A stretch of DNA of 64,000 nt from Mastigias papua (GCA_964019165.1 OZ025274.1:13006407-13070406); one strand, 5' to 3'. Counted from the stretch's first letter, positions 26,809-40,029 are shown. The notes: generated by a model not told the origin, from the letters alone. Translations and numbers: made by a program.

Positions 26809-27999
26809 CTGCTTATAAAATAGACAACATACCACCAATGCAATGTGAGTAATCATGAGACATGGCATCTTCTAACAGTGCCCACTACTGAGCCATTGGC
26901 CCAATGGGTCCTATTCCTACTCTGGAAGAGAGAAAATTTCAAGGACTATAGCGTACTGGCTTCCATCTCTTTTAAAAAAACTTTTTACTATTTTTCCTAA
27001 AGGGTGTATATGGTCAGAAATCAGTCTGTTGCTGGAGTGAAGTCAAGAGCATGTCCTTATTGGCTGCCTACTCTTTGGGTATGAAAGCAGAGTCTGGAGC
27101 TGCCAATGGCATGTTCCCTTTATATTGGACTGGTCAATTTGTCAAATCTCTTTAAGAAGTGCCTTGCCATGAGAAAACCATGTCCAAGAGGAAAGATGCT
27201 TTCCCATTTCTTTTTCTACAACACCAAAGTCTTCTTATTCAAAAGGATAGACCTAACCTTAACTCCCAACAGTCTTCCATTCCCTTAGTTCTTTTCTAGT
27301 TGTTTGTTTTCTGTTTGAGTAGCTAGTTCATTTCCTATCTGTTTGGCTTTTCCTCTAGGTTGTTTTGACTTACGTACGTGAGCTTACTCACGTCCCATTG
27401 ATACTTAGTGCGTGACCTGATTCACGCCCCCATGGCTATATAAGGCCATATTTTCGCAACTTCCATCCCTTCACTGATGATGGCTAATGATTGAGTTGAA
27501 ACGTTTGATTATGTCTTAAATTTTACTGATTATGTCTTGTTAGGTCTTAGGTCTACCGGTTATGTCGTATTTAGAATGATTTGTCGACATTAAAATACAT
27601 CTACAAAGACAATAAAATGTCTTTACTTCTTGTCGCGATTCTTGTACTGAATTTCATCATTAAGCTGCGTTTTCCAACAACGAAATCAACACCAAAGTCT
27701 AAATCCAAATACAAGAAATACCATTTACATGTGCCATTCATGGTGGGGAAAGATACAAGGTCATCTGGTCCCCATCATGGACGACACTTACAATTCAACT
27801 ATTAATATTAAAATAATAGGAAAGAAAACAAAAGTACAAAATGAAAACAACATAATGTAAAAAGAAAAACAAAGAAAAACAGTGAAATAGTAACACAGTA
27901 ACCACATGACATAGAACTGTAGCAGATGAAAGTTAAAAGACAAGGATGCTATACAGGACAAATATTAGTATGCTGACAATATTAATAAAGCCATTTTGT

Positions 28000-28319
28000 T
28001 AATGAAATAGTAGCTTCCAAAATCATTCTGTTTGAAGCAATGTTTAATTTGTCACTGCTAAACAATAAGAGGTAACTGAGTGCCTCATTGCCTAAAGCTG
28101 AAAAGTTAAGTTTCAGAATGTCTCTAAGTCACCAAAGAGATCTCTAAGAGGATTATCAAAGAGTGGACAGTGCAGGAGGAAGTTTTCATTATCTTCATTT
28201 CCAACACCAATACCCTTACCTCTCCCTTTTGGTGCTAGGTTTATAATATAGGGTTTATAATGTGCTACATAACAATCTTGGATGGAGAAATGCCTCTGAA
28301 AAGTGAAAGCTGAAGGCAC
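28000..28319 (-). mobile_element. LINE ORF2 C-terminal fragment with frameshift
   Basis: The minus frame encodes GNEDNENFLLHCPLFDNPLR and DLFGDLETF, then stops. A second frame continues with LKLNFSALGNEALSYLLLFS and RMILEATISL. This matches the layout of the fragment at 16179 (ED..HFLL.C ... ILLYG ... IIKATL), so one indel has broken it. The usual first Cys of the zinc-knuckle-like motif is lost. Confidence 0.7.
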
Positions 28320-30154
28320 AACAGGTCAGAAAGACCATCTTTTCAAGTTATTAGTAGGACCATGAGGTGTGTATATGATTTCCATCTTGCTCCTATTTGA
28401 AAGTGAAATCATGGAAAAGATGTTAGACAAATTCTTTCATTACCTTGAAGTTCATTCAACTTTGAAGTGCACATATTCGGTTAAAATACTTATAAGATCT
28501 CCTATGAGATTTTTGTAATGCCTCTCAGAATACGACCGCACAGCAGGGTTGCAGTGGAGGGGGGCTTGAGGGGCTCAACTTCATATATTAACGTAAGGAA
28601 AAGTTAGGTAGCAGTTCAGCCCCCTTTCAAACATGCTAGTTTGGTGAATTCTTAACACAGTACTATGAACCAAAAGTTTATGGTGGCTTTAAATACATTT
28701 TACGTGATTTAAGTTTAACGTTTGCATACCCTTGCATGCATCTAAATATCATTATCAGCAAATTAACTATTGGATGTGGCCATAAGCCCAATGCACTAGC
28801 CTTAAGCACAGCTCCCATCTTAACTTGTTTCAACAGCACCCTTGCCATACGTAAATGCGAGATAAGTGGCAGTTAGGAAGTGTACTTCTTTATCAGACTC
28901 ATGATCTGCTGCTTACTAAAATATCATGTTTCTTTCATGGAATTCATACGGCAGCCATATTCTGTGGCCATATGTCCTTGAATGGTGCTAAAAAATGAGC
29001 CCCGATTTTAACACAAAAAGGATGTAGTTTACCAAAGAAAGTACTACTCCCTCGTTGAAAATAATAGAAATTCATACCTGTTTACTATTACTGTCTACTT
29101 TTTCCCAATTTCCAGCCAGTAGGATGGTAAACTTTTCCAGCCTGAACATTGAAACCATCTTAGTACCTCTTAGGCCCACATTCAAGGGCGGGTTTGGCTG
29201 AATTTTATCCCAGATCTCCTGCCATTACCAACGCTATCACAAATACTAAAATACTATTTCTTCATTTCTGATGCTTCTACTGTATTTCGTGTGATGGAGA
29301 TAAACCAAGAAAGCGTCCTATTTCTCAACTTCCAGCTCTGTTGTCTCTGCTGTGCAAGCTCATTATATGTGCATAATAAGCTGCGACCACTTCTATCAAT
29401 CATCAGTCCTCTCTACCCTATTCACTTTTCATTGTGACATCATCAATTATACGTGATTTTTCTTTATGTACAATCTCTTAGGCCATGGCTCTCCAAAAAT
29501 GAAAAGCGTCATGCAGTATGTAACGTTTAGTGCGTTTAGTAAGCGGAAAGACCCCGAATAGAGGGGAAACAAGGTCTGTTCGTTCTTATCATGCATCAAA
29601 TGGGAGCAGAACTTAAATAAGAGGATGCAATGGGGCAGGGGCACAATGGGAAGTAATGCATTAGGTGACAAAACCATGAAAGTAGTCAAAATGTTCATTT
29701 AGGGATCTCTATTGACTGCAAACTAATATGGATGTCGCAATTGGCCAATGCAGCGCCAAAAATGAACGAGAAAGTAAAACAGTTTAAAAGGTTCCGCTCA
29801 TTAGACTCTGAAATCCTTGAAAATCTACTTTCAGAGTATCTTACTGAGTTGCGCATACTGTTTGGGGGGACTAAGAGACCATTCTTAGAACCAATAGAAG
29901 CAGTGCGCAGGAGTGCAGGAAGGATTATACACAAATTATGTACCAAAATAAACATCTTTAAATTTCATTTCATTTTTACTAATTTATACATGGTAACCCC
30001 TAAGATTATACATTTGTTTTGCAGAGGGCCATGTTAAAAACTAATTTACATGCACAACTAATAGCTACTTATGAAAAACAGATAGAAATATCGCATAGAA
30101 TAAGGAAACTTTTGGAATGAATTAAATGTGGCTATGCAAGCATGATCTTTAGAT

Positions 30155-30545
30155 TCACTTTGAATGTTGGACAGGCATAGGCTGCTTTACAGTCATTTCG
30201 CAGTGAGTTCCAAATTGTAGTCTCCAGTGTGCAAAGCAGTTTTGCCCAAGTTTAGTTTTCAATCTTGGGGGTCTTGGGTTTAAGTTGGAATTACGAAGCG
30301 TTCTGCTCGTCACTGCAGGTATGTTATTGAAAGGACTGGACAGGTATGGTGGTGCTTGGCTATTTAGTGCTTTATAAGCCATGCTTGCAGACTCTTGACG
30401 AATCATATCATCTATACTAGGTACTCTAAAGTTGTCTAAGGAGTGGTTTGGCGGGTGCATCGTATGGACTATCTGTAATGATTCTTATAACTTTGTTTTG
30501 TAGCTTTTCTAGAATATGGCAGTTTCATCTGTAGATGAAATTCTT
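30155..30545 (-). mobile_element. LINE ORF2 fragment (post-RT region), frameshifted
   Basis: Minus strand: ILEKLQNKVIRIITDSPYDA ... PLLRQL, then a frame change, then RVPSIDDMIRQESASMAYKA, LNSQAPPYLSS and RTLRNSNLNPRPPRLKTKLG. This order (LQKLQNR..RIIT ... L..L....I......MYK.LN...P.YL) is characteristic of CR1/L2/Jockey-like LINEs. Confidence 0.75.
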
Positions 30546-31088
30546 CAAAAAGCAAATTTGAAGACTGTAGGCGACATTTATAAAAGAAGTGTTGCTTACC
30601 TTATTGAACTTGGGCTATTATAAGCCATAAGGTGTTAATACAAGAATGCGATAGATTCTGTAGCTGCATGTGCACACTTGTGTAAAAAGCGACTGATTAA
30701 TAAATCACTTGTAAACAAATATTAAAATAAAAAATAGTCTCTGCGAATGCTCGGAATAAATGGTACTCAACACAACAATAATAAAGTGTTAAATAATAAA
30801 TGGTCTTTCATTGTGTCTCTCGATATACCTAACTCACAAGATCTACAATAACTAGTGTGCAAGCATCCTGAGAGATCTATTTGCAAAAGCGCAGATCAGC
30901 AAGGAACGAAAATCCTAGCTAAACAGCAATATTTGTCAAGCAAGAGTGAATTTCCCAACCAGCTCTATGACTCGTTCAATCGGTACGAGTCCCTCCATTA
31001 GCACGTATACAATGGCGGAAAATACTGGGGGAACATGGAGGCACGGCAACTCCCATACCCTCCCAGGGTACAAATCCTTCCACCAACC

Positions 31089-31326
31089 AGAGGCGGATTC
31101 AGAGTCTGGTTTTGGGTGGGGCAATTTTGGAACGAAAACTGTGGGGAGGGGAATTTTTCATAGGCACGCCCTTCTAAAACTTTGGAGTATTATGAAGAGT
31201 GCTCAATTAATTTCTTATTCATTTTCTTGTCTAATTCATGTTGCATGTCTCTGAACACAAATCTCCCAATGCAAAATATTACCATTTGGAGGCCATAGCC
31301 CCCGGCACTCCTTGGATCCGCACTTG
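31089..31326. mobile_element. 238-bp MITE, hAT-like, with 8-bp target duplication
   Basis: Left end CAGAGGCGGATTCAG; right end reverse complement CAAGTGCGGATCCAAGG. These fit the hAT-type CAG.GGCGGATCCAG terminus. Flanks are CCACCAAC (31081-31088) and CCACTAAC (31327-31334), an 8-bp duplication with one mismatch, as hAT elements make. No coding capacity. Confidence 0.75.
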
Positions 31327-31724
31327 CCACTAACGTAGGTAATGGGGGAAGATAATGGTATAAGGGTGCAGCAATTCCCCAATGCTCAACAAAAAGGCAT
31401 TTGTCGCTCATTCATAGTACTCGCTCATTCACACCAGCTAAGTATTATTAAGTTTATAGAAAATGAACAGAATTACCCGTTTGTCTTGAGACAATCAAGG
31501 TTCACCCTTCAATGCAGAAAGACACGACGTACAAAGATTACTTTACAAAGTGTCTGGAGTTACACTTCATAACTGATTGATGCAGTAAGAGACGAAGAAG
31601 ATGAGTGTTGCATTGCAAGGCATAGTCGTTTGTCTTCATTTGTTTGTTGACAAATAAATCATCTCATATAGGCTCATTTTTATTATACTTATAATTTCTA
31701 TGACAAAGAGCTGGTCACCTATAC

Positions 31725-34700
31725 TTACACCAACATACATAACCAACCTTGGCTACTACCTTTTGCTGCACCACAACACCTGCATTTTCTGTCAACATTG
31801 TGGTAATTCGCGGACACTTTCGATGGGTAAAGAGACTTGCATTTCTGTAGACATTTATTGCTATTGGTCATTGATCCATAGCCAACACAAACACTGAAGT
31901 AGCAATTGTCTTCCCAAGCTAAAAGTAAATATGAAATTTTTGTGCAGCTATGAATTCAAAGTACTGGGAAGCAACAAACTTCGTACATTAATCTGGCACT
32001 CTATTAAGGAACAAAAGAATGGCCAGGGCGTCTGTGATATTGAAAAAGTCAGGGAGGTCATAGAAATTTTAGGGAAATCACGGAAATTTCACGGAAATCA
32101 CTTGGAAGCTAAAAATATCACTAAAATTTAAACGAAATCATGTCCTTCCCAATATTTCCAGGGAAGCTTCAGGGGCTTTTGACTGGCCTACAAAAAATTT
32201 TAAAAGCTTTTCAGGGTGGCCATCCAATTTTGGCCTGGTATACGTGTGACTTACATCATTATTCTTTTTACCCATAGATCATAGCTTTCTACATCAGAGG
32301 CCTACAACACATTTACATAAATTGTCAGGGAGTTGTCAGGGGATGTTAAGGGAAAAATTAGGGAGATTCACTTTGCTGACTTGGCTAGCCCTCTGGTGTG
32401 GTCTATTTGAATTTTTCAAAATGCTTAGTCAGTTATTGGCCTGTACATACTTGCTTTTATTATTAAACAGAAGGAAACACTGAAGAGCTGATTATTAGCC
32501 ACCATTACCATTGAAGAGCTGATCCTTTGATTCGGTTCGAATTTATTCTATTACCGGTCAAAATCCCACCAAACAATTTTTACATAGACACTTCCGATAT
32601 AAGCACCATGTTTGTTCTATTTTCTTCCTGCCACATTTCGATTGAGCATTGAATAACTTATAAATCTCTTGTTGGTTGTACTATAAAGTGAAATGCCAGA
32701 TGAAGCCAAAGAATGTCACACGATCTAATTCACCATTATGTATTCGATCGTGCAGTGACAGTGATCAAAATACAATTTAGAAGGAAATTTTGATTAGATG
32801 TTTTCACGTTTTGGAATGAAATACAGCTTCACTTTTCCGTCCAGACTACCTTTGACACAGAAAACATAATCAAACGCTAATCTTTCTGAAAACTTACTTC
32901 GTTCGCAGTTCGTCCCTGTAAAGTCTGGCGCACATTGGCATGAGTATGAAATGGAATTACCATTGCACGTCCCTCCATTCTTACACGGGCTCCCAGCACA
33001 TTTATCTGTAAAGTGGAGAAGACAACTATCATATGTCTTTATTCTTTTCTTTCTAATACACGTTGCTTTTTATAAAAAAGGCAGTTAGTAGGAAAGCAGT
33101 ACTCGACCGCTCATAAAGTTAACAAAGTTCAGAACTAACTTTTTGAGACTTCAGAGAGTTGACAAGTTGACACACATAAGTCAAACTTTTACGCAAAAGT
33201 AACATCTCTTTTGTTTAACCTGCAACATTTCAGTGTTACACAAACTCAAATATTTTCGTATATTAGCCGTAAAAAAGTTTTAGTTCTGGAATCATGAAAA
33301 AGTTCAGAAAGCTACAGTACTGGACGATAAAAGCTTTCGTAAAAAACACTTGTGCACCATGACTTTCTAGGTTGGTGTTTTCAAATTGATTGGAGTTCCC
33401 AACTCAACTTTCCTGTGCGGACAACTTCTTTCTTGTGAAACATAATTTGAGATCTTTGTTTAGGCCAACTATTCATGTCGCTTATACTAGTCATTGCAAA
33501 TTTCGTGTGGGATCTAGCTGTGTTTAGTACTCCTTATCTCATCTACCAAACCAGGTTTGTTTGAAAGGAGTAACATGAGACATTCTGAATCTAACTTTTC
33601 CTTACCAATTTCTTGAGAGTTTGCATGTCGGTGAAGACTATTTCAAATGCTCTCACAGAGTTTTTAAGCTGGACACTCCAATCAAATAAGTTTATGAGTA
33701 ATTCTACCATTGAAAAGACAAAATGCCCCTACATTTTCTTACAATACACTTTATCTGCTACTACAAACATTTGTTAAGTGATGATATCTGCTTCATTTTC
33801 CAGTTGAAAGTAATCCTAGTTATTTCACCAGCCTTGCTCCCAAGTCTGGGAAAGGGCGAGATATGAGCATGTGCCCAACAAGATCACTTTACGAGATACG
33901 CTCGCAAGAGCATGCGACTTTTCGGAGGCAAAGAAAGACTGTGCTTGCAGTCGAAATCCTGTATAAATGATACATCATATGAAAACATTCATACTGTACG
34001 TTAAGAATATGGAAAAAATTTCTGGCATAGTGCACGGGAGCGAAGTTATAAAGGAAAAACCACTCACACAAACCGGTGTAGTTACGCAATGACTACGCTG
34101 TACAACTGTATACAGCAATCTGTAACAGTCAAATTAGTGCAAGCGACGAACAATTATCTATTCATTTGTGCGAAACAGCTTTTTCTGAAGAGCAGAATAT
34201 GATCCTTTTCCACTGACACGTAGTCTTGTGATGCCTATCGAAGTGCACACTTGGCGCCAGCACTTCAAAAATTCACTGAAAAACTACAAGGTATCACTCG
34301 GTTCGCATGTTAACCACCCCCCTACCCCCACAAAGAGTGATCTTGCTGGACGCATGCTTGTATCTCATCTGAATCTTCGGAGCTGTTCACTCAATTGGCA
34401 AAATAATCCAGGCCTAACTGCACACCAGTGTTTGTTCAAGTGGGGATTTTCTTGTAAAATGTCAGGAGGTATGAGCAAGGCTTTTCAAAAATTAAACCAT
34501 CTGCTTCTTGTCTTCGGCCATCTGTAGATCGGCTCACTACACTAATTCCAAGAAGAGCCACCAAATTGAGTAAGACATTGAATTTCTATGCTAAAACGAT
34601 ACTTACCAACTATTCAGGGGATAGGAAGGCGTTTTCAGGAAATTTGATATATGATAACGGGATAATTCAGGGAGCAGGTCTTTGGCTTCTTGAAATACAA

Positions 34701-35491
34701 ACTTTTGCTAATGATTCATCAACTCAGATAAAAGTGATAAGTGCATTTCCGCACGGTCACCCACACATGCTTATAGGGAAATATATCACTATAAATTTTC
34801 TCTGAAAAATGGAGGTACTTGGTGGAGCCCTTGAAGAAATTTCTCTGGCCACGCCTTTCATTTTCACTTTTAGTGTTAGCGACATCAGTTTTCTGCAAAG
34901 TTGTTTGAAATAACTTTCATTAGTGATTGCAATTGATTACACATTAATTAGTGATAGTCATTGATTGAGTATTGATTAGTGATTGTCATTGATAAAATAT
35001 TGATTAGTGATTGTTGTTGATAAAGCAGTTTGACATCTCGGTCAAAGGAACTTTTGATATAAAAGATCGCTGGACTTTGAGGAGTTAAGTGGTTTCATTA
35101 CTGCAAATATTTACTGTTTTTGTCACTCTACAAAGAAATTTTTTAACTGCACAAACTGGTTATCACTGCACTGCGAAATTAGGAAATAAAACGGTTTATA
35201 CTTGCCTTGAGAGTGCTTTTCCCAAATTCGCATTTTTTGATTACCTGATGGAAGGTCGACTTTCTTTGTATACATTTTAAATACATTGATTTGTGTGTCA
35301 ACTAAGACGAATTTGCAATTCGCATCAACACTGCACTGATGAAACACCCTATTAAAGACCTCTCCGTTCTTGACTGCATTCAGATTGGAATTATCAACCT
35401 CGATGAAGGCATTGCGAAATGATGTTGCCTGTTCAGCTGAAGTGAAAACTGTGAGGAAAATACACCAAAAGACGGCTGTCACTTGTTCCAT
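31725..35491 (-). CDS. Secreted PAN-like / EGF / Cys-rich protein (three exons seen)
   Basis: Exon 1 (35206-35491) starts with a signal peptide, MEQVTAVFWCIFLTVFTSAE, then a PAN-like stretch (SFRNAFIEVDNSNLNAV ... FHQCSVDANCKFVLVD). Exon 2 (32898-33005) is one EGF domain: DKCAGSPCKNGGTC .. YSCQCAPDFTGTNCER. Exon 3 (31760-31918) is Cys-rich: NCYFSVCVGYGSMTNSNKCL, then KCRCCGA. All joins are phase 1, so both downstream domains are symmetrical 1-1 exons. Intron 1 begins CAAG|GCAAGT, a GC-AG intron; only that donor gives the right phase to the EGF exon. Reading on from exon 3 gives a stop at 31725 (195 aa), but a donor G|GTAGTA at 31760 could lead to more exons. Function unknown; extracellular adhesion or binding is a guess. 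Confidence 0.7.
34910..35030 (+). repeat. Imperfect short tandem repeat (ATTGATTAGTGATTGTC)
   Basis: Three to four degenerate copies of a 28-30 base unit upstream of exon 1's donor, within the intron of the secreted-protein gene. Confidence 0.5.
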
Positions 35492-36251
35492 GTTCTTTTG
35501 CCATACGAAACTGTTGGAAAACTGCCCAGTTTAAAGCACCCCCGATATTCGAAAAAGTCCTCACCTGCTTCTGGTATCCTTGTTATTACTCCTTGTCGAT
35601 TTCTTGACTTGGGCTAGCAAGGACGTCTATGAAAGCACCTGATAAAATATTAATGCACTAGTCTTGATCTCTTGAATTGGAGCAACTGTAGTGAAATTGC
35701 ACGGCTGCGTGAGAAGTAGTGAAAAATATGATTAGTTCCAATATTTGGCTGAGGGACGAAAAATGTATATGATAATAAAACATGTGGTCTATTGTTCATC
35801 TTGCCAATATTGTTGCTCTTACTTTTACAAAGACTATTTCAATTAACTCACTAAATCAGCCATTCACCTATTCCTTCATTTATTTATTCATTCGACCATT
35901 CAATTAATTTATTGTATTGTTCATTTGCTCCTTAATTAATCACAACACTCACTCATTCATTCATGCATTCATACATTCACTCACTCAGTCTCTGAATGAC
36001 GTAAGAGCTATTGCTGAGGACCCACTCTCGTCAATAGCTCATCATGGAATATAACCGACAATAACCTGAACTTTGAATTTGAGGAATGGTACAATAGTGG
36101 CTGATAGAAAACGCCGTGCTGGGGATTTTGCAAAAGTCCCCGCGCTGGAATATGGCTTTATCCTCGTTGGGCGGACAAAAACTCAATAATTGAGGTCCAT
36201 GCAATATTGCGTGAAAGATTGAAGGAGTACGGCAAGAAAACATTGCAAATA

Positions 36252-36337
36252 CAATTAACTCTCTCTAAAGCGGACACCCTTGGGGCTATAAAGAAGTCCC
36301 TGCATTAACGAGGAGTCCGCTTAGAGAGAGTTGACTG
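36252..36337. mobile_element. 86-bp MITE, pogo/Tigger-like
   Basis: Ends CAATTAACTCTCTCTAAAG and (reverse complement of right) CAGTCAACTCTCTCTAAGCG, each followed by CGGAC or GGAC, flanked by TA on both sides (36250-36251 and 36338-36339). TA duplication and the CAGTC..ACTCTC start fit the pogo/Tigger branch of Tc1/mariner. Confidence 0.75.
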
Positions 36338-36929
36338 TATATCAAACAAGAAGCTGTTGTGCATGTGAAGCAAAAATTTCAAAGGATTGAAAAAATAATT
36401 CTACCCCTCCAATGTACCCACCTCTTTAATTATTCCGCTATTTTACAATAGAGTATAAGAGTAAATGAAGTATAAGACAAAAATGATCGTAGCTTATGGA
36501 TTTAGTATAAGAGAAATGAAAATGGACTATTGTCAGCATTAATGAACTTAATTTTTGCTATTATCTTAAGAGCACTTAATCTAAGTAATTTATGCATTGG
36601 ACGTACTGACTGGCTGGGCAATTCAAGCATAGATCGAAGGCCCGGAAGGGGCCTGGCCTTGATCTTGACAAAAAATTCATGCCACCCTGAGCCGTTAGCT
36701 TCCAAAAGCTTTAGTAAAGTATATGAATTCCTTGTACTCTTTATATGAACACTTCATTTTTTCCTTGTGTCGCTCACTTTGCCATGATAAAGGGGGTCGG
36801 TCCAACTTATGGACCGGGGCCCATGGATTTGTCAGCCAGCCCCTAGCTATGTAGTAAAACTCAGAGAGCTTTAAGTGTTAGGGTTTAAGTCAGAGAGCTA
36901 TGCAAAACAGATGCTTAAAGCCAACTTAC

Positions 36930-37250
36930 CTATGCAAAATCTATTTGCAGGCAAATAACAAAGATACTGCGTTGTATTCAATTTGAAAGTATTTTTATTG
37001 CTGATAAATCCGTCACTGCCATGCCAAGGACATTATAATTATTAGTGATAACGTCTATCGTTGATAGTCTTTTTGCTAAGGAGTAAAAGTGTCGTGATGA
37101 TCTTCTCTTTCTTCAAGCGTTCGTGTCACTGCAAACCAATGCCTGACATCATACCAAAATGTTTGTATCTGACATTACCTGTGTAATATTCAAAGCTACC
37201 TGTCGATTTAAATACGTTTCCTTCTGGATGTAGATACCAGTTGCGGTATC
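36930..37250 (-). CDS. Two candidate exons of an unidentified upstream gene
   Basis: Candidate 37179-37250 lies between tttgttatgttgtttag and the donor ACAG|GTAATG. In one frame it reads YRNWYLHPEGNVFKSTGSFE; a second frame is open too. Candidate 36930-37000 reads NTFKLNTTQYLCYLPANRFC and ends at a strong donor, TAG|GTAAGT. Their phases do not join directly, so at least one boundary is wrong or they belong to different transcripts. Product unknown. Confidence 0.3.
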
Positions 37251-37924
37251 CTAAACAACATAACAAATATTTCAATTTATTTTCTGAATACAAATGCGCT
37301 AGCTTGCCTAGCTTACAACTACTTTGAACGGAAAATTGCAGGATTGTTCTTACAGATAGACCAGCAAATCTAGAGGTAGTAGCCTCTTAGCCTCCGAAAT
37401 AAAGGCACACACTTTAGGAAGTGTCTTCCTCTCGTGTAGATCTTCCAACTAACGTCAGATCCCTGATCTAAAAGAAGGATTGTTTATAAAGCTCAGATGG
37501 AAAATACCACTGTTTGAGACGTAGCTATTACTCAAATCCTGCTCTTTACATCTTTCAATACTAAATAATTTACTATTTGTTCGCAGTTGTCGAAACATAT
37601 TCCATTCTTTTTACTGACTGGGCTCTGCACCGGATTTTAGTATAGTTTCATACAGCAAGGCATGTCATTGCTTTTGGCAACTACGAGGCACTACGGACAT
37701 TGCAGTAGGATAGCATAATCTCTAGGAAATGGGTTTAGGTCCTTTCATTTAACTGGTTTTGGAATCAGTTTAGATTAAGACTCAAAACCCAGTCCTGTGT
37801 AAACAAAAAGAGTTCGTTTTCTCACTTTGACTCTTCAAGTAAACAATGGTGAATAGGTGCTAATTGGCCAATCATAGGGCCAAATAGACGCATTATTCAT
37901 CATATCACGTGTACCCGTATCAGG

Positions 37925-38060
37925 CTATATATTTCGGTTCACCTTTCGGTCGTTATCCGACGTTTCATACTCTGACGAGTGCCAGACGAAAAAAGCTTTC
38001 AGTATGCTAAAAGAATGTTCCCGCTTTTTCGTGCTATAGTAAAGTTCTGTAGTACCAACA
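37925..38060 (+). repeat. Dispersed repeat (CTTTCGGT..GTTATCC family), copy 2
   Basis: CACCTTTCGGTCGTTATCCG, GACGAGTGCCAGACGAAAAA and TTTCAGTATGCTAAAAGAAT align with 18360-18450. Confidence 0.6.
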
Positions 38061-39884
38061 GACAGTCACGGGAGTTTAGGTCAGGAAATTTTTCTTTCGG
38101 GTTCTGTCTACGAACCTTTACGTCTGCCAAATCGGAGTGTTGCATATTTCCACTATTTTCGGCCCTGTGATGCAAACAGTCAGCCCCACCTCATAAGGCA
38201 AGTAGCCAGTGTGATCCTGTTAGGGGGGGGCAGAGAATAACGAATATATCAATCAGCTGGGGGAATGGCAGCCCCTAGCAATGGTAAAAAAGCATTGAAG
38301 TAATGAGTTGAGTTAAATGCTCATATAGTAAAGATTTGAGTAAAGGAGCTTGCAAATAATGAGCTAGTATCGATTTCTACCACGTAAAAAAGGTGAATTT
38401 TGGAACCTGAGCCTCGTGATTCTCTTCACATTTTCTTAAGATTTTGGCTTTTTGAGCCTCATTTTCTTACAAACTTTTTTCCTATAGAAAAAAGTGTATA
38501 TCAACTCTAAAGGATGTGATATACGCTATATCAACGCTACATCACATCAATCACATCGCAGGATTTAATGAATGACAGTGTCAAAGTCAACTTGAAGCTT
38601 AATAAAAGTTATGAGTTTTCATTCAGAATGCAAATCTATATCTTTATTACCAAAGTTATTTCATAAAGCTTCAGTAAAGCTAATTAGAGTATAGAACAGT
38701 ATTCCTGAAAAACAAACTGAACGTCGTATGAAATCTTGTAAACTTCAAAGAATGTGGAAGGCCATTTATAGATTCCCATTTTCAATAATTTAATTGAGAA
38801 TGAAAAGTTAGAACAATAAGAAGCGTTGTAATAGTCATCTGCTCTAAACATTATGATAGCAATGTCCAATCATAGTCCGTCTACAAAAGCACTACAAGAT
38901 ACGGTCAGTTAACAAGGAGACAAAACAGGATCGAGAACTTGTCGTCTGTTTAATTGGCGTATTATGGACCAGAAAACTTTGTTTTCAGCAAAGTTGAAGA
39001 TTCGATAACTCGAACACTCGATGACTCGGAGCATTTGAGTTCAAGATAGCTGAGGCATGCTGTCTTTTTATCAGAAGATAGGGAAAAACAGGTGCTTTCA
39101 AAATAAGAATTGTTGAAGAAACTGCTAACGAACTTTTAGTACTACAATTTGATCAGGAGGTCAAAAAATAAGGAACTTTTGGAACTAGGTCTTGAGCTAG
39201 GTTCCTTATAGATAAAAAGCGTGCATGGGACATCTTGGGTTCTTCTTCCTTCCAAGAATATAGGCCTCCTAGTTCTTACTTTGTTGGTAGCTCTGCTATA
39301 GATTACAGTGGCGTTCACTCATATAACTTACGGACAAGTTCTGATAGCATGCAAAATTGGATAATCTTGTAACTATACTCCGAATATTGGTGTTATATGA
39401 TACTTAGCAAGATGTTTTGCAAATAATACAGCACTATATTACACAACCAGAGACGAAGGAAGGTCATGGCCTACTTTTAAAGAGCCACGTCCAAGGATAC
39501 GAAAACTGTGTGTTGCACTAACCATTTGATCATTATTATTAGCAGATGTGCAAATTTGTAAGAGCTTTACTGACCTACTTATGAATAAGTAAAAGTGCCC
39601 TATTTATAAATCCGCACTTTCCGCAATGGGAAGCTCACAGTTTCGATTTATAGATCCACAAAATCAGTCAGATCCATAAGTACTTTAGGCCATATTCTGA
39701 GGGCACTTTCTCAACAATAGCAAAGATTGGGGGAACTTTGACCAGGTGGGCCAGGTGAAAGAAATTTGACCAGGTGGGCAAGCCCAGATAATGGCCCATT
39801 CTATACTTTAAAGTAGGCCTAAATTAGTTCTTATGATTAACTACATTTTCCAACCTAATGTAAATAAATGGATTATATTGCGTT

Positions 39885-40023
39885 ATATTGTATTATATAA
39901 TATTATATTATATTATATGATATTATATTATATTATATGATATGATATTATATTATATTATATTATATTACATTATATTATATTATATTATATTATATTA
40001 TATTATATTATATCATATCATAT
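39885..40023 (+). repeat. (ATATT)n microsatellite
   Basis: About 140 bases of TATTA/TATAT pentanucleotide units with a few G or C substitutions. Confidence 0.9.
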
Positions 40024-40029
40024 TGCACT

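Larger units (their letters stand above)
24979..31724. other. Gene-poor interval
   Basis: Nothing here is a confident gene. Contents listed separately: a possible decayed gene at 26470-26808, LINE fragments at 28000-28319 and 30155-30545, and a hAT-type MITE at 31089-31326. The + frame 29732-30037 (101 codons) and the + frame 25228-25491 are open but unrecognised. The 240 bases upstream of 24978 would contain the promoter of oxidase copy A; no motif is distinctive. Confidence 0.5.
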
